Shown here: positions 8,152 through 15,551 of the stretch, piece by piece
Position numbering within the stretch: the first letter of the stretch is position 1
Layout of the letters: each line of letters begins with the position of its first letter
Assembly: GCA_050299435.1 (NCBI GenBank)
Contig: JBNKVX010000020.1
Coordinates: 1-48,741, forward strand
Source of the DNA: 1162T-S-0a-05 sp050299435
GTDB lineage: Bacteria > Pseudomonadota > Gammaproteobacteria > Pseudomonadales > Cellvibrionaceae
Direction of reading: 5' to 3'
Length of the DNA stretch: 48,741 bases
Position numbers and translations under genes: made by a program
Notes under the pieces: generated by a model
Seen by the model: only the letters and a program-made list of their open reading frames with translations
Databases searched by the model: none
What the model was told of the DNA's origin: nothing

Positions 8152-10551
8152 TCACAAAACCGCTACAAACTCTCCAACCACTCTAAAACTCTCAACTTGT
8201 TCACCCTCCAACTCAATATCCCTAAAGGCCCCAACCGTGCTCATTGGCTGCAAAACTATTTTGCTGTGTTCCCAACCTTCTTCATCCCTCACTACTTTTT
8301 CACTTTGGTAACATTTAACTGTATAACTACTGCCCGTCTCTGCATCCTGAATATGTGATGATTGCACCAAAACGATTTTGCCATTGCGTGACCCGCCTTG
8401 ATCAGGCTTAAACAAACACCACGCTCCATTCGGTATACGCCGATTCATCGATTCGCCTAACACCTGTGCGACAAAATAACCTGGCTTATGCTGAAACGGT
8501 TCTGGCAACCGCACCCAGTCGCAGATCTCAAACTGCTGTTCGGTACTAAAACCGCCTGCGGCGGCTTTAATATTCAGCAAAGGAACTGCCGTGAGGTAAC
8601 GTTCCTCATTTGAAACTTCGACAACCTCGAGATGTAAACCGGGATATTTTTCTACAGATATTAATGGCCTCGCCAATGATATTGCCTCAGCGCATTCTTT
8701 AAAGTGGGCATTAGTTTCTGGATCAACACAAAAAAAGTAACAGCCTTTTTGGCCGCGCGTCATTAATGTACGGTAGGTGTTTTTAATAATAGTATCGGCC
8801 TTTTGTTTGGCGGCTTCGGGATTTTCTTTTAGCATCTTTTTAAAGCCACGAATCGAAGCATCCATTTTCGAGCGCTTATTAGCATCAGTTAATACCTCTC
8901 CGTCACGCACAATTAAATCTCTGCCGACGATCACCCCGATATAATCTAACTCCAAGCCTTGGCAGGTGTGAACACAACCCACTTCGTTGACTGAGTTACC
9001 TGCCATAATCCATAAGCTGCCATCATTAGCCAGATTCCACTGCGCTTCAAAGTTGTGTTCAGGAATGATGATATCCATCGCTGTTTGGTCATTCCCCTTC
9101 TTTCTTGAGTCGCTGACCCAATCCCAGCAGTATCCAGCCACCATACGAGCTTTGTTTGCTTCAAGATTTTTATCGCGAATTGCCTGCCTTAATGCATTGG
9201 GGTCGTCGAAGACTTTAAATTCGTAATCGATACCTTCAAGGGTAGGGTTTGCTGTGTCACGCAGTTGTAGTGCATCATCAACCCAAGCCAAATAACCGTC
9301 GGACCCATTGCAACGGAATTGAGACTGCAGCTGCATCTCTTGAATTTCGGCGCCCAGTTCTGCGGCCCACTTATGAATCTCAGCTTTTGTACCGATATCA
9401 CTCCAGGTCACCATTTGTGCTTCGTCGATAAAGAATACCGCCAGTTTGGAGGCAGAGATGAGTTCCTTGATTTGATTTTCGCTATATTTGTTGTAGCGAT
9501 TTTTTGCAATTAAACGATGGGCCTCATCAACAATAAGCACATCGAAAATTCCAAATTCAATACCGGTGTAGGACGCAGAACCCTTGAATAAATTATCAAT
9601 ACGCCCTCTAGCAATAGTACCTTTTAGCCGGGCGCTATATACTTTCCTGGGTGCCTGATTTTTAGAAACGTACTGGGTGACCTTTTCTCGTTTTGTTAGC
9701 TCAACCAATAAATTTACGGCGACAACAGATTTTCCTGTGCCCGGCCCACCCTCAACAATCAACACCCGCTTTCTGGTATTGCGATTATTTACAGCGAGAT
9801 CAATTGCAGTTTCAAAGACTAACTTTTGATCATCAATCATTAAAAATTCTGTATTGCCTTTGATCATTGAAGCGAGGCTATCGGCTAGATTTTTGGAGGG
9901 TTTAATCTTACCGTGTTCGATGCGGTACATAATATTGGCAGTATCGCCTTTCTTCACGAACTGCTTGAGAAAAGCATTAAGCTTTTTTACATCTTTAGAG
10001 ATAAAAACTGGCGCTTTGTCGATATGCTTCTGATAACAGGGATCATTAATCGCTTCAGCCGAATCTAGGTTATGTAGATAGGCGCATGGTTTAAGCGCTA
10101 TTGACTCCTGGCGAACCGTTTCATTGTAATCTGTTATCAATGCTGCATAAGACCAAGCTTGGTAAGACGGATGACTCGTTTCACGCATACCTCCAGAAAG
10201 TGCCGTTCTTACAATGGCGTCTTTATGGGTTGTTTCGATTTTTGACCATTGTTTTAACTCAATAATCACGGCCGTTTCAATATCGTTATGATCTTTACCC
10301 GTTAAAATAAAATCTACACGGTTATTAGTGAGCGGAATATTATATTCAATAGCCACACCAGCATCCTCTGGAATTTCCGAATCATTAACCACAGATTCCA
10401 TAAACTGCATGGAATTTCTCCATGAAGCTATTTCATTTTCTGCAACCGTTCGGCCGAGATTACGCTTAAATTCCAGAAGAATTTTTTCATGAATGACATT
10501 GGTACGAACGTCGTCCACAAATTGCTGCTTACTTTCAGAATATACAATCAT
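8152..10551 (-). CDS. Nuclease-like / DUF2075 helicase / S24 peptidase fusion protein
   Basis: The 799-residue protein has three parts. Residues about 65-105 contain VDFILTG and IELKQW, a PD-(D/E)XK-nuclease-like pattern (D80, E98, K100). Residues about 260-610 form a P-loop ATPase of the DUF2075/Schlafen-type helicase group: Walker A GGPGTGKS (268-275), Walker B VLIVDEAH (338-345), FFIDEAQ (373-379), HTCQGLELD (528-536) and YRTLMTRGQKG (593-603). Residues about 685-770 resemble the S24 (LexA/UmuD) autopeptidase with GESM (S701) and a downstream lysine (K746) at the expected spacing. Relatives are often in defence islands. It starts 2 bp after a broken MazG-like gene, suggesting a former two-gene operon. 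Inferred role: nucleic-acid-directed defence, perhaps with self-cleavage or S24-mediated sensing. The activity of each domain is unproven. Confidence 0.85.
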   Translation of the reverse strand: MIVYSESKQQFVDDVRTNVIHEKILLEFKRNLGRTVAENEIASWRNSMQFMESVVNDSEIPEDAGVAIEYNIPLTNNRVDFILTGKDHNDIETAVIIELKQWSKIETTHKDAIVRTALSGGMRETSHPSYQAWSYAALITDYNETVRQESIALKPCAYLHNLDSAEAINDPCYQKHIDKAPVFISKDVKKLNAFLKQFVKKGDTANIMYRIEHGKIKPSKNLADSLASMIKGNTEFLMIDDQKLVFETAIDLAVNNRNTRKRVLIVEGGPGTGKSVVAVNLLVELTKREKVTQYVSKNQAPRKVYSARLKGTIARGRIDNLFKGSASYTGIEFGIFDVLIVDEAHRLIAKNRYNKYSENQIKELISASKLAVFFIDEAQMVTWSDIGTKAEIHKWAAELGAEIQEMQLQSQFRCNGSDGYLAWVDDALQLRDTANPTLEGIDYEFKVFDDPNALRQAIRDKNLEANKARMVAGYCWDWVSDSRKKGNDQTAMDIIIPEHNFEAQWNLANDGSLWIMAGNSVNEVGCVHTCQGLELDYIGVIVGRDLIVRDGEVLTDANKRSKMDASIRGFKKMLKENPEAAKQKADTIIKNTYRTLMTRGQKGCYFFCVDPETNAHFKECAEAISLARPLISVEKYPGLHLEVVEVSNEERYLTAVPLLNIKAAAGGFSTEQQFEICDWVRLPEPFQHKPGYFVAQVLGESMNRRIPNGAWCLFKPDQGGSRNGKIVLVQSSHIQDAETGSSYTVKCYQSEKVVRDEEGWEHSKIVLQPMSTVGAFRDIELEGEQVESFRVVGEFVAVL

Positions 10552-10553
10552 TA

Positions 10554-10916
10554 TTACTTTTCGTTGCCCTGGTACTCAAGGTACTTTCTGGAACTGCCTC
10601 TAACTTTTTCCTTAGGGTGCTTCATTTGATTTTTTACTAGTTTCTTTTCTACACCGGCCAAGATGTCAAAATCTAGCTTGTCGGCTAATCGAACAAGATA
10701 GAGTTGGACGTCCTCTATCTCATCGGCAACTTCTTCCAACTTACTACCGGATAATATTTTCGAATCATCTTCGGGGATCCATTGAAAATGCTACACCAAT
10801 TCCGAAACCTCTATAATTAACGCCGTTGCCACGATTTTGAGTGAATGAAATTGATCCCAGTCCCTTTCTCTTGCAAAGTCTCTTAGTCTATTTTTTAGTT
10901 TGCCCAAGACAGTCAT
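10554..10916 (-). pseudogene. MazG-like nucleotide pyrophosphohydrolase interrupted by one in-frame TAG
   Basis: Read from the ATG at 10916, the minus strand encodes a full-length MazG/RS21-C6-like protein of about 120 residues: RERDWDQFHS, then ALIIEVSELV, then HFQW, then LEEVADEIEDVQLYLVRLAD with the family's E-xx-DE/ED metal ligands, ending with KVRGSSRKY. A single TAG at 10791-10793 falls inside SELV-(stop)-HFQW, where relatives have Glu, so a GAG-to-TAG change is likely. No frameshift is present and the rest is well kept, so the lesion is recent, or readthrough or internal restart occurs. The family hydrolyses nucleoside triphosphates to monophosphates. It lies 2 bp before the DUF2075 fusion gene. 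Confidence 0.85.
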
Positions 10917-11056
10917 ATCGACGCTCTAGATTGTTAGACTAATGAAACAAAATGCTTCGCCAGTCGTATTATCATGGCTATCTTCTCTAGTTTTCTCAGA
11001 TACAGAATCTTGGTTTTTTGATTCCAGAAATTAAGAAACGATTTCACATTTTTGCC

Positions 11057-11722
11057 TCATTTTTTATCTGCATTACGCTTTTTATACAAACTAATAAACT
11101 TCATATAGTCGTTTAACAAATCTTCCGTACTTAAGATATTATCCTCTTCGTAAGCCGGGTTATATTCACTTAAGATCGCAGACTGATTGTCATATAGGTC
11201 TTTTAATCCCAACCTACTCTCTTCACCAAATTCACTCGAGTAGTGTTCATACAGATAAATAACATCGTGTAGATCCCGTGCGGCAGTCCTACCTGTTAAA
11301 GCCTTCATTTTCTGATCTATAAGCAAATTGATTTTGTAGGTAAGAATGCCGTTGATTTCTGTTAATTCTTCGTCCGCAGGAACTTGGCGAAATGATGTTT
11401 CCAATTTAAGGTTTTTGCCATCCCCATAGATAATTCTGTAACGGCGCACCGTTGCTGTATCTTTCTTTCTTGTTATTTCCGGGTTTCTTAAATGAGCCTT
11501 GGACTTTCCAAGATGTGTAAATACCAGATTGATTGTAGTTTCCAAATTCAGCGGCTTGTCTGAATCAAAATCCAGATCTTCACTGAAACGATTGAGGCCG
11601 TAACAAAGTTTAAGCGCTGTACCGCCTTTTAACACCATCGGCATATTATTTTGTAAGAAGCTTTGACATAGGCTTGTCATCACTTCCGTATGCTCTTGTT
11701 GTTCGTCCTCAGTCCAGCTCAT
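11057..11722 (-). CDS. abiEii: AbiEii-family nucleotidyltransferase toxin
   Basis: The 221-residue protein shows the DNA-polymerase-beta-like nucleotidyltransferase signature: LKGGTALKL (GG at 33-34) followed by RFSEDLDFD (D49, D51). Further motifs typical of AbiEii/AbiGii toxins (KLETSFR, ARDLHDVIYLYEH) follow. In the type IV AbiE systems this enzyme is bacteriostatic and neutralised by AbiEi; related toxins transfer nucleotides to tRNA. Its start overlaps the end of the upstream gene by 14 bp, so the two are translated together. It is shorter than the usual 270-300 residues, mainly at the C-terminus. Confidence 0.87.
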   Translation of the reverse strand: MSWTEDEQQEHTEVMTSLCQSFLQNNMPMVLKGGTALKLCYGLNRFSEDLDFDSDKPLNLETTINLVFTHLGKSKAHLRNPEITRKKDTATVRRYRIIYGDGKNLKLETSFRQVPADEELTEINGILTYKINLLIDQKMKALTGRTAARDLHDVIYLYEHYSSEFGEESRLGLKDLYDNQSAILSEYNPAYEEDNILSTEDLLNDYMKFISLYKKRNADKK

Positions 11723-12728
11723 TTTCTGTCAACCAGTGATCAAACAAACTATTTTGTTTTTTGTTTGCACTTCTTCGTAAACCTTGAACTGCTTCCACAA
11801 TAGTTTTTTTGGGTAGATCCAGATCATATTGATCCAACTTAAAAAAACCAGGGTACCGTTCTTTTCTTATTATGTTGTTAAATAAAATATCTTTGATTAC
11901 CCTCAAAGGTATGGCGCAAAACTGAATATCTAGTTTAAGCTGATATTTCCTTACAAACTCGCTGCAATCAAATAGTTCGTCTTCATTTAAATCTGGTGCG
12001 CTTTCGTAATTAACTCCGGCAATCTGGAATTTATTGTTGTTGAGCATGCCCGACTGATGCCAATCTGCCTGCTTGCCGTTAAAGGGAATATTGAAAGCAC
12101 TTAAGCCGGTAATGTATTGCAGCGCGCTGCCCAGCATTATGCCCTTTATTTCCTCCTGAAACCAAAGAGGCCAGGAGACCAAGGCCTTTTTTACTTGGTC
12201 ATCCGAGAATTCGTTTAATAAGTGTTTGGCGCGTCTACGCTGTTTTACTTTTAAGCCATTCGTTTTGCAGAGGTATTCAAGTGCTTTCAGTATCCGAAAC
12301 AACCTGGCATTTGCTGAGGCCAGCTTTTTTGAGTCAACCTTGCGGAAATGAATAATATTGTTGCCGATTTCAACAGGGCTTATACGTTTGCTGGATTCGT
12401 AAGTAATGGACTCCGGCATCTCGGATGTAAACCCCAGATCATAAGCCGCCAATTCGCCGGAGGGGCCAATGTGAGTCTTGTATTGCTTTCTGAGTGCTTG
12501 CAATAGCTCGCCCTCTTTCGGCGGCAGCTCGCCGAAATACTTGCTCCGCAGGGGTTTATAGAACAAGCCGTTTCTGAGCTTTTTTACTCCAACCGCTTTA
12601 TAAACGCGCGAAGCCGCCTTATCCACCAGTTGATTATCCGGGGATAGCTCGTGCAATGCTTTACTGGAGATAAACTTGCCTGCGGGCAGCTTTTGCAGCT
12701 TATCTCTTACCTTTTCGGCTAAGCTCAT
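11709..12728 (-). CDS. abiEi: AbiEi-type antitoxin / DUF6088 transcriptional regulator
   Basis: The 339-residue protein begins with a winged-helix-like region (KVRDKLQKLPAGKFISSKAL ... NQLVDKAASRVYKAVGVKKL), the arrangement of AbiEi and DUF6088 proteins, followed by GPSGELAAYDLGFTSEMPES, typical of their antitoxin core. The C-terminal half (about 150-339) contains a second globular part. AbiEi proteins block the toxin and repress their own promoter. The start at 12728 has a GGAG ribosome-binding site 6 bp upstream. It overlaps the toxin start by 14 bp. It is longer than minimal AbiEi (about 200 residues), so the extra C-terminal portion may be a specific regulatory domain. Confidence 0.78.
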   Translation of the reverse strand: MSLAEKVRDKLQKLPAGKFISSKALHELSPDNQLVDKAASRVYKAVGVKKLRNGLFYKPLRSKYFGELPPKEGELLQALRKQYKTHIGPSGELAAYDLGFTSEMPESITYESSKRISPVEIGNNIIHFRKVDSKKLASANARLFRILKALEYLCKTNGLKVKQRRRAKHLLNEFSDDQVKKALVSWPLWFQEEIKGIMLGSALQYITGLSAFNIPFNGKQADWHQSGMLNNNKFQIAGVNYESAPDLNEDELFDCSEFVRKYQLKLDIQFCAIPLRVIKDILFNNIIRKERYPGFFKLDQYDLDLPKKTIVEAVQGLRRSANKKQNSLFDHWLTENELD

Positions 12729-12778
12729 GACTACTCCGTGCGACCGATAGAATGCGATATAAAATCATGCGTTTTTAT

Positions 12779-12791
12779 CTCATTAATTGAG
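12779..12791. promoter_or_regulatory. Small palindrome in the abiE leader, possible operator
   Basis: CTCATTAATTGAG has 4-bp inverted arms around a TTAA-like core, 51 bp upstream of the antitoxin start. AbiEi proteins bind inverted repeats in their own promoters. The element is short and AT-rich, so chance is possible. Confidence 0.25.
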
Positions 12792-12843
12792 CTAAAAATC
12801 AAACTTTAATTGCTGTATGGCGCGGATTTAGGAAGGAAGTTAA

Positions 12844-12861
12844 TGGTGCCCCGGGGCCGGA
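12844..12861 (+). repeat. Copy of the tRNA-Leu 3' end (att-like), distal
   Basis: TGGTGCCCCGGGGCCGGA equals the tRNA-Leu 3' end at 17953 (reverse orientation, CCA included) with one extra C. It stands in intergenic DNA between the AbiE operon and the phosphopantetheinyl transferase gene. Such copies are left by tyrosine-integrase insertion into a tRNA 3' end. No integrase is visible. Confidence 0.6.
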
Positions 12862-12970
12862 TGCCAAGCCTATACAAGCGTGTGGCCGTCTCAATAAAAG
12901 AAATTTAGAATGGGGAGCGCAATAACGCTGATTTTAAATAACCAGGAATATTCCATAATTTTGAACACTA

Positions 12971-13702
12971 ATGAACTTTAACGAAGTGAAGCGATGTGAT
13001 TTTTTGTCGGAAATACCTATAAATGATTTTTTCATGGAAGGGATAAATGTTTCTTGTGTGAAATTTCGACCCAATCTCTATAACGACGGTCTTTTTGAGA
13101 AGTTGGGAGTCGAATTTCCTGAACAGCTTCAAAAATCAGTTGTAAAACGTCGTGCGGAGTATTTAGCCGGAAGGTGGTGCGCAATCAATTCGTTATCCCA
13201 GATGGGGATTTATGACTGGCAAATTTCAACGGGAGAACATCGTGATCCTTTGTGGCCAAGCGATACGCTTGGTTCTATAAGTCATTGTTCAGATTACGCC
13301 ATAGCGACAACTTCAGACAATTCACGCTGTCTTGGAATTGGTATAGATATCGAGGAAATTATCTCTGCCGAGACCATGAAAAATATTAGGTCACAGATTA
13401 TAAATAAGGATGAAGAAAAACTGATTTCGACTCTAAATACAGATTCGAAAGAAAAGTGGTTCACACTGTGTTTTTCTGCTAAAGAAAGTTTTTTTAAGGC
13501 GGTTTACCCGGTGGTCAAATGTTATTTTGGTTTTGAGGCTGTATCTGTTACTGGCATTGATACTCAAAATTCCACGCTTCAGTTAAAACTTAATTTTTCG
13601 CTTTGTCCTGCTTTACAGGAAAATCATGTGTTTGAAGCTTATTTTCGAAACCTGGATGATGAAAATCTTTTAACCTTTGTAACGATTCCTTCGTCTATTT
13701 AG
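12971..13702 (+). CDS. 4'-phosphopantetheinyl transferase, Sfp/EntD type
   Basis: The 243-residue protein carries the motifs of the EntD/Sfp group: KRRAEYLAGR (59-68), GSISHC (101-106), GIGIDIEE (122-129, metal-binding D and E) and FSAKESFFKA (168-177). It transfers the phosphopantetheine arm of coenzyme A to a serine of carrier proteins of polyketide, non-ribosomal peptide or polyunsaturated fatty acid synthases. No carrier-protein or synthase gene is in the window, so its client must be elsewhere, or it is a passenger on the island: it sits between two tRNA-Leu-end repeats (12844 and 13781). The upstream Shine-Dalgarno is weak. EntD-like length is normal. Confidence 0.9.
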   Translation: MNFNEVKRCDFLSEIPINDFFMEGINVSCVKFRPNLYNDGLFEKLGVEFPEQLQKSVVKRRAEYLAGRWCAINSLSQMGIYDWQISTGEHRDPLWPSDTLGSISHCSDYAIATTSDNSRCLGIGIDIEEIISAETMKNIRSQIINKDEEKLISTLNTDSKEKWFTLCFSAKESFFKAVYPVVKCYFGFEAVSVTGIDTQNSTLQLKLNFSLCPALQENHVFEAYFRNLDDENLLTFVTIPSSI

Positions 13703-14008
13703 GGGCTTCTGATTTTTTCTCAAAGATTACTGATTTGGAAACGATAATTTATAAAAATTATCGTCAGTACTTGAAGTTATTGGTGCCCAGGGCCGGCACC
13801 CGAAATTCCAAGCAAAACAAGGACACAGAAAACCGCATACGCACTCTATACGCGCGGGTTAAGCCTGTGCAATTGAGCTTGCAGACACCAGGAGGTGTAC
13901 CCGCCTCAATTAGCTCGATTCAAGCCCAAGTCCAGTAACGAGAACCGAATTTTAATAATCAATCCAATCTCTGATTAGCTAGCGAAATCAAGCAATACTG
14001 ATCAAGAG
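13703..14008. other. Intergenic stretch with a perfect hairpin and an att-like repeat
   Basis: ACGATAATTT (13741-13750) and its exact reverse complement (13755-13764) form a 10-bp stem with a 4-nt loop, 38 bp after the transferase stop. No T-run follows. The att-like copy at 13781 is next. The open frame 13735-13938 has low-complexity, unrecognisable translation and I do not call it a gene. Confidence 0.5.
13781..13796 (+). repeat. Copy of the tRNA-Leu 3' end (att-like), middle
   Basis: TGGTGCCCAGGGCCGG matches the tRNA-Leu 3' end (17953-17968) at 15 of 16 positions. With the copy at 12844 it divides the region left of the tRNA into two segments, one carrying the transferase gene and one carrying the regulator/propeller pair. 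Confidence 0.55.
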
Positions 14009-15058
14009 CTACTGGGAAATTGCTTGCAACGTCATTTCGAATGATTTCGTAGTATCTAGCGTTACCAGCGTTTCATGGTCTTCACTTATCGTAAATGAAT
14101 AAATAATGTCGTCTAACGTTAACGTCATTCGGTTATCATCCATTTCCCACGAAACCGCTGGATGAGGTAGCTCTACTAAGCTGCTAGGGTCTATCCAATT
14201 AAACGCAACTATTCCGTGCTCACGTAATTGAATATACCCACCGTTTTGCCAAAGATTAATAGTTTCTTCAGGTATTGGGATATTACGATTGATCAGCTCC
14301 ACAGACATCCGCCACTGACTCGAAGTGAAGTCTTCTAAAGTAGGCTCCGTTGACTGCCCTTGCGATATCAATAACCACGTGAGAGCACTTAATGATAGCA
14401 ATAAGACAAACCCGCTAGCGAAGAACGCTAACCGATTGGATTTTAATTTTTCAATCAGTGTTTTTTGTTGCTGAAGCAAATCGGTAGCGCAAACTTTGTC
14501 ACCTTTGACATCGTCTTTATTGCCAGGGGGATAAATAAACAGGGCATCCGTCGGCAGCCCCAAGGCGGTTGAAATTTGCTCTGCTGTCGTTGTAGAGATG
14601 TCACTCCATTTTCCATCTTCTATAGCTTGCAAAAACCGTTGTGGAAGGCCACTACGCTTGGCAAGTTCAGGTAAATCAATTGAGTGCGCGGCCTTGGCCT
14701 GGTTTAACACCCCAATATTAACCCCTACTCGCTGAACCGTTGACAGAGGACGGTTTCCAGTTCTTGCGGATATGCCCTCTTTGCCATCGTAATTCATCTC
14801 ATCTTCGACTAACTCTTGCCAAGGGAGCAGCGCGTCGGAACCTGAGGTCGCCGTGTATTCACAAAATTGTTTGATCACGGCTCGCTGGTGTTTTCCCCAC
14901 CGCCCGGACGCCTTGCCAGCGTTCATGGCAACGGCCTTGTTGTACAGGGTTCGTGCGCCGCCATCCAATACACTGGCTCGCACATCAAAGTGTTTGGCTG
15001 CACGCAATACCAATTCCGGGCGCACCGCATAGAACACACTGGTATTTGATTCAAGCAT
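14009..15058 (-). CDS. Membrane-anchored HTH regulator with extracytoplasmic sensor-like domain
   Basis: The 349-residue protein has a basic N-terminal region (1-110), an XRE/RodZ-like helix-turn-helix (about 125-172: DLPELAKRSGLPQRFLQAIE), one transmembrane helix (about 210-232) and an extracytoplasmic domain (about 249-347). That last domain has a homologue at the C-terminus of the divergent neighbour (residues 486-588 there): shared features are W-x-x-G-x-Y-I-x-L, GI-x-x-FN, LTLD-x-I-x-YSF and FEMT. The layout recalls RodZ and CadC-like one-component receptors: cytoplasmic DNA binding, periplasmic sensing. Inference: it responds to the secreted partner or to the same ligand and controls the shared intergenic promoter. 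The start at 15058 gives a complete frame. Unnamed family. Confidence 0.78.
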   Translation of the reverse strand: MLESNTSVFYAVRPELVLRAAKHFDVRASVLDGGARTLYNKAVAMNAGKASGRWGKHQRAVIKQFCEYTATSGSDALLPWQELVEDEMNYDGKEGISARTGNRPLSTVQRVGVNIGVLNQAKAAHSIDLPELAKRSGLPQRFLQAIEDGKWSDISTTTAEQISTALGLPTDALFIYPPGNKDDVKGDKVCATDLLQQQKTLIEKLKSNRLAFFASGFVLLLSLSALTWLLISQGQSTEPTLEDFTSSQWRMSVELINRNIPIPEETINLWQNGGYIQLREHGIVAFNWIDPSSLVELPHPAVSWEMDDNRMTLTLDDIIYSFTISEDHETLVTLDTTKSFEMTLQAISQ

Positions 15059-15551
15059 ATCTTTCTTCTAACACACTGTTTTTATTGGTCTTTATCAGAT
15101 TTTATTGAATAAGATCGAATAAATGTTAATAAAGGTTTGTCCGGCAGAACCGTTTCATTAATCATGGTTCATGCAGCCAGTTATTTACTACGCAGGGCAA
15201 ATCCATAGTAGCACCAGTTGACCTTGTACCAAATGCTGACCTCAATAGCGTAGAAGTACAGAACATTGCTCGTTTTCTTCAGATACTCGACAATGACGAC
15301 AATTTAAGCAACGGGATATCACCCTCAATGGATTTGATCATGGCCATGTTTATCTTCACACGGGCTGCTTGGTTTACGAGGAACGCGGCAAAGCGGTATT
15401 GACAATGGAGTAATAATTGGATCGAGTTATAACTTGAATGAGTTGCGATTAATTAATCTGAAACTGCACAGTATTCGTTAATGTTTTCTGGCACAAAAAT
15501 ACCGCAGTTTTAGGCCACTATTATGACTTTCCTGACGGAGTATATTTTTCG
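15059..15551. other. Divergent intergenic region with a gene relic
   Basis: The stretch separates two divergent genes and must hold their promoters. AT-rich DNA at about 15060-15140 is the likely promoter of the minus-strand regulator. The last 100 bp before 15552 end with GGAG at 15537-15540, a fair ribosome-binding site. Between them lies the relic listed separately. Confidence 0.5.
15154..15402 (+). pseudogene. Fragment of a surface lipoprotein gene
   Basis: The plus-strand frame through 15208 reads VAPVDLVPNADLNSVEVQ followed by NIARFLQILDNDDNLSNGI, a signature found near the N-terminus of large secreted lipoproteins of marine gammaproteobacteria (typically PLDLVxGA ... NIARFLQTLDxDGxxxNGI). 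No start codon with a signal peptide is left upstream, and after about 15340 the reading loses the family pattern and hits TGA at 15400-15402. It is most likely the remains of a gene deleted when the island was rearranged. Confidence 0.6.

Noticed and set aside
7895..8186. Short genes on both strands between 7895 and 8186
   Set aside because: No ribosome-binding site, no recognisable motif, and the frames overlap each other and the end of the helicase fusion.
13735..13938. A 67-residue plus-strand protein
   Set aside because: It covers the hairpin and the att-like repeat and its translation is unlike a folded protein.
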